This document shows positions 51,478-60,998 of a DNA stretch of 64,000 bases, one piece after another. A program made the translations under genes and the position numbers. Origin of the DNA: Sarocladium kiliense (lineage: Eukaryota > Ascomycota > Sordariomycetes > Hypocreales > Sarocladiaceae); assembly GCA_030734395.1 (NCBI GenBank), contig JAUZTG010000001.1, positions 1 through 64,000 on the forward strand, given 5' to 3'. Below the pieces are notes generated by a model that did not search any database, was not told where the DNA came from, and saw only the letters and a program-made list of their open reading frames with translations. Every line of letters starts with the position of its first letter. Within the stretch, counting starts at the first letter, position 1.

Positions 51478-54400
51478 CAAGACGACCGCGCATGAACAGA
51501 GATGGCAAAGGAAGCCTCAGGGTCTTCCAGGCAAACATCGGCAAGAGCTCACCCGCGCACGACTGTGCCCTCGCCCTTGCCGACACTGAACAATACGACA
51601 TCGTCCTTCTCCAAGAGCCATGGACAGCAATAATAAAGGATCAATGCCTCACCAAGACGCACCCTTCCTACGATACCTTCTCCCCTGTAGATCACTGGAC
51701 CAACACAGACACTCGACCCAGGGTCATGTCATATATCAGGAGACGGCCCAGTCTCCTAGCAGATCAAGTCCGCCCAGCAACGTCAAGAGACATACTCTGG
51801 CTCAAAGTGAACGACGTCACAGTAGTCAACTTCTATCGGCAACCAGGCTACGATACCGCACTTGAAACCCTACTACATTGGCCCATCCCCCCAAAATGCT
51901 TGGTGGCGGGCGACTTCAATGCAAAGCATCCCGCGTGGCAGACAGGTCGCCCGCAGCACCGAGGTGAAGCGATCGCCTCCTGGGCATCACGCAACGAGCT
52001 TGCTCTGCTGAATGAGATTGATGTGCCTACCAACCCACGCGGCAACACGATAGACTTGGCCTTCAGCAATATTAGTCTAGCCGAGGCCACCATCGAGGAC
52101 CATCTGGCCACCAGCTCCGACCACTTCACACTGAGCGTGCTCCTCCCCGAGCTGCGCCTCGTATCAGCGCACACTGATCGAGTCCGACTTTCCTCTGATG
52201 AGGAGGTAAAGCGGTTCGTCGAGATTGTCGAAGCTACAGTCACGAACGTGCCGATCAACATATCCACCCACGAACAGCTTGATACATTGGCATATAACCT
52301 CGTGACGACCCTTCAGAAGGCTGTCAAAGCCGCAGGACGACCAGCATACAAGAGAGGCAAAAGCGCGCCCTGGTGGACTGAGGAATGCGCCTCCGCTGCT
52401 GCCGAATACCGAGTGATCAGGAGGGCTTATCCGCTCGGCCTTTTGCAAAGATGTGCAGATGGCCAGAAGAGACTTTCAACGCATTGCTCGAAGGGAAAAG
52501 AGAAGGTACTGGCGTGAGCTCATCAACAACCTCTCCGACAGCTCCTCCATCTTCAAGGCGGCAAGGTGGTTCAAATCACCTGGACCTTTTCAGCCTCCAC
52601 CATTACAAGTTGGCGACGTGGTATACGAGACGCAACAAGAGAAGGCCGAGGCACTGAGACACGCTACCTTGGAGCGACGTACCTCGGAGAATGATATACC
52701 GGATCCCTGGGAGACCGTCAACCCGCCCAGAAAAGTTCCCTTCTCCACAGAAGTGACGCCTGAAGAAGTGAAGGACGCAATCCTGCGAGCCGGCAACACG
52801 TCACCGGGCGCAGACAACATCACAGTCAAGCTATTACGAGCGTCCTGGCACGCCATCGCTAAACACGTCTGCTCCCTCTTCCAGGGATGCCTGGCGTTGG
52901 GCTATCATCCAAAGGCATTTCGCGAGGCTGAAGTCGTGATGATCCCAAAACCGGGGCGACGGGACCTCACCTCCCCTCGCTCCTGGCGACCGATCTCCCT
53001 ACTCTCGTGCCTCGGGAAAGGCCTCGAACGCCTCGTCGCCGGGAGGCTCGCCTGGGCATCCATACACTACGGCGTCCTGCACCCGCAGCAATGCGGAGCA
53101 CTGCCTAAGCGGTCAGCCGTCGACCTTGTCGCTGCCCTCATACACGACATCGAAGAAGCCTTCGCGAAAGATCAGGTCGTGACACTCGTCACCATGGATA
53201 TCCAAGGCGCCTTCGACACTGTGATGCGAAACCGCCTTACGGCAAGACTCAGGGAACAAGGCTGGCCGGAGCGCCTTGCACGATGGGTTCACTCATTTAT
53301 GAGTGATCGGTCAGCCCGCATCAGACACCAAGACATAACGACGCCTTCATCACCTCTGCAATGCGGCCTGCCCCAAGGGTCCCCTGTTTCCCCGGTCCTC
53401 TTCCTGCTCTACACTGAGCCGATCTACCACTTGGGCAAGGCGCAGAGCCGCTTCGGGTACGCCGACGACACGGCGATCCTGTGCATCGGCGACTCACTCG
53501 ACGCTACGGCTGCTGAAGCAACTCAGAGAATCGATGAACTAGTCGGTTGGGGTGCTGCTAACGGTATCTCCTTCGATCCAGCCAAAACAGAAGTCATGCA
53601 CTTCTCCAGAAAACGCACAGCAAAGGACTCTCCTCCGGTGATGCACGGCGATATGGTAAAACGACCACTGGCTGCGATACGGTGGCTCGGGATCTGGCTC
53701 GACAGGACACTATCCTTCAAGACACACGTGGAGAAGTGGACGGCCAAGGCGCAGGCTGTGGCCCGCCATCTGCGCAGCCTCACGAACACAAAGCACGGGC
53801 CTCGCTCGTCACTCGTGAGACAGGCAGTGCGGGCATGCGTCGAGCCGGTCCTCCTCTTCGGGGCTGAAGCCTGGTATCCAGGCCTGACCCGTCCCTCGTG
53901 GTGGCGGTCGTCGAGAGAAGTATCGACCAAGATAAAGTCCCTGATCAAGAAGATGAGCAAATGCCTCAAGCAATCCATGCGAGCCGTACTACCGGTGTGG
54001 AGAACTACACCAATAGCTGCCCTGCACCGGGAAAGCGGCATCCCACCAGTTGTGCAGCTGCTGGAAGCATCGCGCTTGCGATTCGCAGCTCGTCTCAAGA
54101 GCCTCGACGCAGCGCCCCCGCTCGCCTCGCGCACTCGCACGGCCATCCCGCCAGCGATCATCAGGCTGATCAAGCGAAAGTATCAGCAAGCACCTGCGGC
54201 CCCTCGGACGCGCCTTCGCAGGACCGATGAGCTCTTACCGAGCTGCAAGAGGCCGGTGCTACTACAGCACTGCCCAAGTAAACAAGAACCTCTTCAGACA
54301 GCGTCCAAAGAGGACACAGCTGCAGACTTCCGGGACTGGCTCCAAGAAGTCCCCCCACTTACCTTGGTCGTATATTCTGACGGCTCAAAGACAGACGAAG

Positions 54401-55209
54401 GTGCCGCTGGCTATGGATTTGTCGTACATCAGGACGGACAACAAATCGCACGCGGCTGCGGCCGTCTCGGCCCAGCTGAGGTCTTCGACGCCGAGGCCAC
54501 TGGCGCCCTGGAAGGGCTCAAAGCAGCCCTCGAATACCATGGAACTTTCGCCCTAACACCAATTATCGTTTGTCTTGACAACATTGCCGCGGCCAGGTGC
54601 CTCCGCGGCAAACCCTCTGACTCCTCACAAGACGTCTTCATCGAGTTCCAACATCTCGCTGCCACACACGGCGCCACGACAGTTCGCTGGGTACCAGGCC
54701 ATACCGGGATCCCCGGCAACGAAGAAGCCGACGCCCAAGCAAAGGCTGGATGCCTCGAGGCAAGCCCGACAAGCGCTCTGCCAACCCTAGCATACCTGCG
54801 TCGAACCGCCAGACAGCGGCCGAAGGACGCGTTTCAAGTCTGGTGGGAAGAATCCGCGCCAGAACAGTACAGAGCCCTCAAGCTCCCAGCCACAATGCGA
54901 TGCCCATCGGAGCTGAACCTTCCGCGCGGCACACTGCATCATCTCCTTGCTGCTAGATCACAACATGGCGACTTCGCAGAATACCACGAGCGGTTTGAAC
55001 ACGCAGACGCGCAGCTCCTCTGTTCATGTGGACGACGCAAAACACCAAGCCACATCTTCTACTGCCGGAAAGTACCGCCGCGATGTCGGATGAGGCTGGC
55101 ACCCTCACCGACTGCAGCGGTCAACCGTGCAATAGGCAAGAACTTCAATAAGTTCGTCAAAGTGGCGAGAGGCAGTGCCTTCTTCGAGAAGGTCTGTCTC
55201 CGCTACTAG
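51474..55209 (+). pseudogene. LINE ORF2 (APE endonuclease, RT, RNase H) with one frameshift
   Basis: 51474-52517 encodes an APE-type endonuclease: LRVFQANIGKSS, IVLLQEPWT, VAGDFNAKHPAW, NTIDLAFSN and SSDHF. The frame changes near 52440-52455, after EYRVIRRAYPLG. 52453-55209 encodes the RT (SWRPISLLSCLGKGLE, TMDIQGAFDTV, GLPQGSPVSPVLF, catalytic FGYADDTA) and then RNase H with all acidic residues (VYSDGSKTDEG, FDAEATGALEGL, VCLDNIAA, WVPGHTGIPGNEEAD). A CxC..H..C tail ends the protein (CSCGRRKTPSHIFYCRK). All catalytic residues are present, so only the frameshift inactivates this copy. It could also be a sequencing indel. Confidence 0.88.
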
Positions 55210-55739
55210 AGACAAAGGGTTTCAAACACGCACAGCTGTGTTCATTTCTCTTCTTCACTTCTCTTTCTCTCCCGGACTCAGCCGGCCGTGGGGTGTTGCA
55301 GCACCCCTCGACTGACTGGGACCACTGAAGGCCGCATGCGCAGCCAACGACGAGGGTCTCTGCCGGTCCCCAAACAAAGACCAATGCACGCAGTACGCAA
55401 CGCGCTGCACCTGTATGACCCGCTGACGGGCAGCAGGTACGGAAGGATGCGCCATAGAGCTGACGATATGCTGGATGGTGGTCTTTGTTTACGTTTAAAA
55501 CCGGATCAACGAGGTGCTCAAACTTTGGCAAATTGTTGACTAATCTGGTATCCACTTTCCCCTATGTAGACACAACCAGTAGCCCAGCACGTCCCGTACC
55601 CTACAGGGGGCTTGAGCGGCCTTCAGGCCGCTGGACGGAAAATATACATACATACATACAGGCCGCTGGACGGAAAATATACATACATACATACATACAG
55701 GCCGCTGGACGGAAAATACACTTAACTTAACTTAAGTCA
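55210..55739 (+). other. LINE 3' UTR with terminal stem-loop and reiterated tail
   Basis: 55210-55580 is non-coding. At about 55613-55632 a perfect hairpin GCGGCC-TTCA-GGCCGC precedes TGGACGGAAAATATACATAC. The segment GGCCGCTGGACGGAAAAT occurs three times, each followed by a tandem tail (CATA, CATA, then CTTAA units). Such hairpin-plus-microsatellite ends are what LINE reverse transcriptases prime from. Confidence 0.8.
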
Positions 55740-56062
55740 CCCTGGGAATTTGAACATTCAGGAACCGGGTCGCGGCTTGGTCTTCTTCCCACACAAAAGA
55801 ATCATTCGTCTCTAAAGGACAGAAGTGGCGCCTGGTTCTTGTCATGTAAAGTACGAAAGATACATGTGAAGCCCCACATGGATCCATGGATCCAGGAGTG
55901 GCCGTTTCCTTGAACGTAGTGGCCCTCTAAGCCATCCCGCATGATCTGTTTCCGTCGATGCCGATGAGCATTGGTAGTCCTCGTAGAGACGTCGTCCATT
56001 TAGGCAACCATGTCTGCAGTGGGAAAGGAGGGGGTCATCTCACCCCCGTACCGCGAGCGTGA
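55740..56062. other. Spacer, no gene seen
   Basis: Only short frames. 55802-55999 on the minus strand is open but has no recognisable feature. Confidence 0.45.
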
Positions 56063-56443
56063 ATGCGTATGCCCCTGCGATTTCATCTGCGGCAGGTACG
56101 GTGCAGGAAATCTTGGTGTGCGTATCAAACGATGGACCACCCACGGCCGAGATCAAGCATCTACTCCGATGCATTCGAACTCGAAGAGCTCCTCAAGCAG
56201 ATCACCACAGAAGCCGAGGATCAAGAACGCCGCAAAGTAAGAGCCTTGGAGCAGGAACTTTTAGCTGAACTACAGAAAGCGAAGCGTGACCATGGGAAGG
56301 CTAGAGATCGATTCCACGCCGTGTATAACATCCTGGTCGAATGCGAGGGCGTTGCCACCAAGATATTACTTGTCCTCAAGGGTGTCAAGAAGAGCATCGC
56401 GAAGGAGAGAAACATTTGGCTGGCCAGCTGTTCCTCTTTCTAA
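56063..56443 (+). CDS. Possible small hypothetical protein with coiled coil
   Basis: A 126-codon frame whose central part (ELEELLKQITTEAEDQERRK, then LEQELLAELQKAKRDHGKA) is charged, helical and coiled-coil-like, which is unusual for chance frames. The first ~30 residues look unnatural, so an upstream intron or another start is likely. No domain recognised. Confidence 0.35.
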   Translation: MRMPLRFHLRQVRCRKSWCAYQTMDHPRPRSSIYSDAFELEELLKQITTEAEDQERRKVRALEQELLAELQKAKRDHGKARDRFHAVYNILVECEGVATKILLVLKGVKKSIAKERNIWLASCSSF

Positions 56444-56813
56444 ACTCCCAATACATGCAGATTTCACGGGACATGAACAATACGGACATTGCAGACAGTT
56501 GCACAACATAACAATCATCCCTACCCGGAACCAGAAATTACAAAGACGAGCAGACGTCCCGCGACAGTTTTGGCCTATGGGGACCCTGAGCTCCCAGGAG
56601 CTCAAAGTTAGCATAGGGTGAGATCAAGACAGCAAAAGGCGTGACCTGGTACGGACACGTCTTGACCATCTCCGATCCGGACAACCTGAAGCGAGCCACT
56701 CTGCCTATCGAGGAAGATACATCAACCGGCTAAGCCGAGTGGCCCATCTACGACCTTTGGCAAATGCAATAGGCTACTTCGGACTCTTGTCCGCTACACT
56801 ATTTGTTATTATC
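56444..56813. other. Spacer, no gene seen
   Basis: 3' flanks of two converging hypothetical genes; no feature recognised. Confidence 0.45.
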
Positions 56814-57520
56814 CTAGACCCAACATTGAATCTCTGAACCTCTCCGCCTTGCGAACATGCCATTGAGCAGGTGACCCCTGCAGTACATCAGGTTAGGGAA
56901 TGTTCGGGATCCCCCGTTCCAGCGTCTCATGGCTTGCGCTGCGTCACTGGGCTCGGTCAGGATGAGATCAGTTCCCTGGACTTCCATGATACTAAGCCCT
57001 TGTTCAGCAAGCATTACATCAGCGCAGGTCCATTTCCCTGGCTGACTAAACTTGAACCCAAAGCCATGTTGATTTGGATGAAGAATGCCAGGAACTTCGA
57101 TAGGATGTCCGGGATCTAAGATACCTGAGACATTTAGGATGAATGTGCCGAAGTCGGCTTCAAGAGTGCATGGATCGACTTTCGCCTTGAGGGTCCGGAG
57201 GAAGATTTCAGGTTGTACATCTTCTCTCACCAACTTCGTGTCGCTGAGTGTTGCAAGAATGTAGGGCTTATCGGATGGCGCTTCACCGTAGATGGTCTGG
57301 ATATTGCCGTATAGAATAGGGTCTAGTTCATGACGTCTCATCGCTTCGGGCCATTCATCAGAGTCTATGATGCGGTTCCATAACCCCATGGCCTGCCGCT
57401 CTGTGTAGGAGAGTCTCGTCCGCAACCACGGAATACGCCATTGGTGGTAGGGGCCAATGAAGTAGAGGACCAGGTCCCATATTTTCTTGGGGTAGATGCA
57501 TCCTTGTATCCCTGTCTAAA
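56814..57520 (-). CDS. Hypothetical protein, 5' end unresolved
   Basis: The 56814-57425 frame (203 aa from its first ATG) is open upstream to about 57520 and reads GIQGCIYPKKIWDLVLYFIG before that ATG. So the real protein begins further 5'. A possible intron acceptor (CACTTACTTTTTAG) precedes it, and a possible first exon starts MKLAASAPEHIYSDEYHH at 57582. The donor could not be placed. The protein-like sequence (PYILATLSDTKLVREDVQPE, GHPIEVPGILHPNQHGFGFK) shows no domain I recognise. Confidence 0.5.
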
Positions 57521-57699
57521 AAGTAAGTGTGATGGTACTCGTCCGAGTATATATGCTCGGGAGCGCTTGCCGCAAGTTTCATCGCTGGCTCTGCATGGTG
57601 CCTAGAGTCCAGAACTTGAAGACGCTGAGCAGTTCAGGGGCTGTTGACCAAATGTACAGTTTTGGACCTTGAGGTCGTACGGTCGGGTTATGGTCTGAA

Positions 57700-58300
57700 A
57701 ATGAGCTATGACAGATACAGAAAGGACAGCCTTGAGAATCTCGCTGCGTCGTTGATCAGCACAGCTTCCACACATTCAAGGTTGGCTCTTGCATTTCAGC
57801 CACAGTCGGCGGTGTCGGCGTCGACCTCGTCGGGTGATGCGGGCAGGATCTCCGGCTCGCACCGTCTATCGAATGTCTGTCTTCTAGCGGCTGACGATGA
57901 TTACCCGGGTGGTCGACGTGATGGCGTTCTGAACATGGTTGAGGGTCGCACGTGAGGCGACATGGTCCTGCGTGGTCCCCCATCTTGGACGGATCAGTGC
58001 GTACGCCTCGGCCTGCAACGTGAGCTGGAAGACCCAGGACCGCACAGCTGCGAAGGGGTCATGGCGGTCCTCGTGATCGGACAAGAAGAGGAAATGAGCG
58101 ACGGCCTTCTCGCAGACGGTGGTTGGTATATACAGAATGCAATGAGTATCCTGGACCAGGTAGTTGAACACTGGGAGCAGGGCGTCAAGTTTGAAGCATT
58201 ATTTCCAGGTTTGACCATGGCCGATTTGCTCCCGTCGCCTTACGACAGACGTATCGCAGAAGAAGTTCATTCTAAGCTTAAGCTTCCTGAATCATAAGAC
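57700..58300 (-). pseudogene. NACHT-domain (NLR-like) remnant
   Basis: The minus frame 58171-57884 reads CEKAVAHFLFLSDHEDRHDP then FAAVRSWVFQLTLQAEAYAL and ends TTRVIIVSR. This resembles the core of fungal NACHT proteins after the P-loop (YFF..D..R....LRSL..QL and the VSRPE.DIR sensor). Stops follow VIIVSR at once. The P-loop itself is not visible upstream. It is probably a decayed fungal NLR gene; confidence is moderate because the fragment is short. Confidence 0.4.
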
Positions 58301-59384
58301 CGTCATGACAGGCGACTACTCTTCTATTCCCAAATCACGAGGTGCCGTGGATCACGGGCGTTTACTGCCAGCGCTTCTTCATCTGCCGCGCGGCCAGTGG
58401 GTGGTTTGAGGTGTGCATACCGCAGGCCCCCGCAAGGCACGTGGATATTGCGCCTTCACTACACACAGCGTCGTCTTCGGCCTCTGGTCGCCCGTGAAGC
58501 AGCACCCGCCGATCCGGTCGAGCGCGCCGACGGCCTCCGAGTACGCCAACCCGAGGCCCTGCTCCCGGCCGGCGTCGTCTCAGGTCTGGCCGCGGATTGC
58601 CGTGACCACTGCTCATGGTCCTCATCCTCATCATCGCAAAACACACTCACTGCCTCGCGAGGAAAGTCCAATTCTCGTGGCTTTGTGGATTATTGACAAT
58701 ATTACGACTTGCTCAGTCACGATCAAACACATTTGCTGGATGACAAGCCGAAGGTCATTTCTGTACGTTCCATGAACCCGGTGGATCCCACGACTTGCCT
58801 AGTGGGAACTACAAGTTTTGGACGGCAAGCCGAACATCCACTTCTGTACCTTCAGTCAAGCCAGTGGATCCCACCACAAGAGCAGCAATGTCCAAAACCC
58901 GACCTAGCTCGTCGTGCGTCAAACAGAAGGGAGAGCAAAAAGCGGGAGCAGACAGTTCTTATAAATGCGGAAGCGTTCCTCAGAGACCAATCTACTTGCA
59001 TACAGGCAACTATCGTTTCTTAAGTCTTTCAGCCGACCACTTCATTCCCTACGTTCTGTCGTACAGAAATGACCCTGACCATGATCACAGAGAGTGGCGA
59101 GCAACCGGCAAGCAGAAAGGTAGCAGAACTCGTACGGAGGGAAGTTCTTGTTATGGAGAGAAGGGCAAGTGAGCTCGGAAAGAAAGCACAGCTTGTGAGC
59201 CTCTACGTCTACGAACAACAGCCGAGCGGCGAGCTATGTGTATCGGGCTATGTTCCAACCGGAAGGGAGATTCCAGAAACATGCAAAGCAGTTGTGAGTC
59301 TTGTGAATTCCTGGACTTTGCACAAGCTTACGGCCGTCTAGATGTCCAAAGTCAAGTTATTCGAAGGGCGTCAGCAACAGAACC
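58301..59384. other. Low-confidence coding debris with an ~80-bp tandem duplication
   Basis: Several short frames exist on both strands (for example 59069-59341 plus, with ELVRREVLVMERRASELGKK), none with a domain. 58741-58800 and 58824-58880 are diverged tandem copies sharing CAAGCCGAA, CTTCTGTAC and GTGGATCCCAC. 58400-58640 on the minus strand has an open stretch reading EQGLGLAYSEAVGALDRIGG that may be an exon relic. Confidence 0.35.
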
Positions 59385-59717
59385 TTGAGGCTGCGGACGC
59401 TTTGCTGCCAGCCTCTGCTTCTCAACGACCTATTCCCCAAAGCAACTCTGACGAAGCCTGAAGCCCTCGCGACCATGACGCCTGCTACGAAGGAAGAAGT
59501 GGGCGAGGACAAGTCTAGTTGGCTTGATCCCCAGTATGTGGCACAATGGCAGTCATTGAATGAGGAGAAAGTCAGCTCGAGCAAAACCAAGGGCGAGAGC
59601 AAAGGGAAAGGGAAGGATACACCATCTACGGCGCTTCTCACGAATTGGATGCGACGTACGCGCTGGGAGACAATGTTTGCAAACACACGAGCCTCATACG
59701 CAAATCGGCTCACCTGA
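59385..59717 (+). CDS. Possible small hypothetical protein
   Basis: A 110-codon frame with a Lys/Ser-rich disordered centre and a C-terminal segment LLTNWMRRTRWETMF. The more likely start is the internal Met in MTPATKEEVGEDKSSW. No domain. It could be a terminal exon of a gene covering 59.0-59.7 kb. Confidence 0.3.
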   Translation: MRLRTLCCQPLLLNDLFPKATLTKPEALATMTPATKEEVGEDKSSWLDPQYVAQWQSLNEEKVSSSKTKGESKGKGKDTPSTALLTNWMRRTRWETMFANTRASYANRLT

Positions 59718-59813
59718 TGTTCATGATGGACTGGACTATGAGCATGACGGTCTCTTCTCTTAATTGTGAGCTCAACACGTAAATAGCCAAAGAACTAACG
59801 CATAGTGAGCGTA

Positions 59814-60647
59814 TTACTCGACGAATTCGAATGAGGAACTTAAGTCGTTCAAAGTAAATACACAATCATCCTTCGCTTCCGAATAAAGCTGACATGGCTC
59901 AATCTGAGTTCCAGAACCAAGAAGAACGAAGTGGAAGCCCAGAGGGCCCGGGCCCGGGCCGAAATCCAACCAGATAGCATTGTAATCTAACCGTTCCTTA
60001 AGCATTTTTTCAAAATCCGCGAGATGCTTGCTGTGTGCTTGCAAGTCCAAGTGGCCGTACCCTTGTCGTTTATGTTGCAGAAGCAGTACTTTGTAGTCTA
60101 CGGTCAAGGGACCTTCTTGATTGTGCTTGCTTTGCCAATGGAAATTGTGTTCCCGTAGATAGGAAGATGAAAAGTAGCACCCGACAGCTACACATTTCGG
60201 TCCACCTTTATGCACCTTGCGCTGATGTGATATGAGGGCATTCCTGCCCCTTAGATATTTAGGACAATCTGGGCATCGCTGCTGATTTGCCTGGGTTGGC
60301 GCTGCCGGTTGTTGACGAAAATCGGCTGCAGTTTCCTGAGGACTAATGGAGATCTTAAGTTGCAGGTTTTGAAGAATTCGAAAGCTCTCAACTGTCTCGT
60401 AACTAAGAGAAGGTGGCTCTGACGGCGTAGAACAAAACCCGAGCAGGCCCCTGGGCCACTTGATCATGCCTCCATGCTCCTTAGAGATCTTCCATGCCTC
60501 ATGTGTTGCATAGCCGGTTTCTCGCACCTCGACCGTTCCAGATTTAATCGACAAATAGACGACTGATGTCAGATCACGCATCCATAAAGTCCAAATGTAG
60601 AGACGGACCTCCCATGGAAGACGCGAGAAACGAGGGAAAGATGACAT
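59814..60647 (-). CDS. 2EXR/C2H2-type fungal protein (277 aa)
   Basis: The N terminus FPRFSRLPWEVRLYIWTLW matches the 2EXR motif (F..LP.E.R..IW) that opens a very large family of fungal proteins of unknown role. Residues about 125-190 carry two zinc-finger-like units (CPDCPKYLRGRNALISHQ with RKVH, and CVAVGCYF with HNFHWQSKH). The C terminus is acidic. The frame is intact and the start sits 50 bp into a normal intergenic region. Such proteins are common among accessory genes near chromosome ends; DNA or RNA binding is possible. Confidence 0.7.
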   Translation of the reverse strand: MSSFPRFSRLPWEVRLYIWTLWMRDLTSVVYLSIKSGTVEVRETGYATHEAWKISKEHGGMIKWPRGLLGFCSTPSEPPSLSYETVESFRILQNLQLKISISPQETAADFRQQPAAPTQANQQRCPDCPKYLRGRNALISHQRKVHKGGPKCVAVGCYFSSSYLREHNFHWQSKHNQEGPLTVDYKVLLLQHKRQGYGHLDLQAHSKHLADFEKMLKERLDYNAIWLDFGPGPGPLGFHFVLLGSGTQIEPCQLYSEAKDDCVFTLNDLSSSFEFVE

Positions 60648-60998
60648 TGAAGGGCATTAGAATGTTGGATGGATGGATTATATTTCGCCCGGAGGCAGGT
60701 TTGCCTAGAGGGCCTTGACGCTAAACTATATACGGGTTCGCTGACTAACACTGGTCCAAGTACTCCCAGAGCCCCACGATTGGTCTCGTCTTTGATTGTC
60801 AGGCATCTGTCTCACTTGTTCTGTGTGTGTGCGAGTCGGCAGCATGATACGCGGCAGCATGACAGGCCATGCCTGAAGGTCGTGTTCTCCAGGTGTTCAG
60901 CGTCCTATCCTTGGCGGCTGAAGCGCGGACTGTCGTCGTTGTTGGGTGTCGTTAGCGTGTCGCCCTCGGTGTCCAGCTCCATGTGTTGCCAGATTTGT
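60648..60998 (-). other. 3' flank of the right-edge LINE
   Basis: Probably the LINE 3' UTR plus the promoter of the 2EXR gene. No clear poly(A)-type or microsatellite end could be placed. Confidence 0.4.

Larger units (their letters stand above)
49694..55739 (+). mobile_element. Tad-like LINE retrotransposon, nearly full length
   Basis: Two overlapping ORFs (gag-like, then APE-RT-RNase H), a 0.5-kb 3' UTR and a reiterated tail. The 5' boundary is approximate (49694-49830 would be the 5' UTR). Only one frameshift in ORF2 is apparent and RIP-type stops are absent, so the insertion is recent relative to the RIP-decayed neighbours. Confidence 0.85.

Noticed and set aside
53523..54173. 216-codon minus-strand frame
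   Set aside because: Antisense shadow of the LINE reverse transcriptase.
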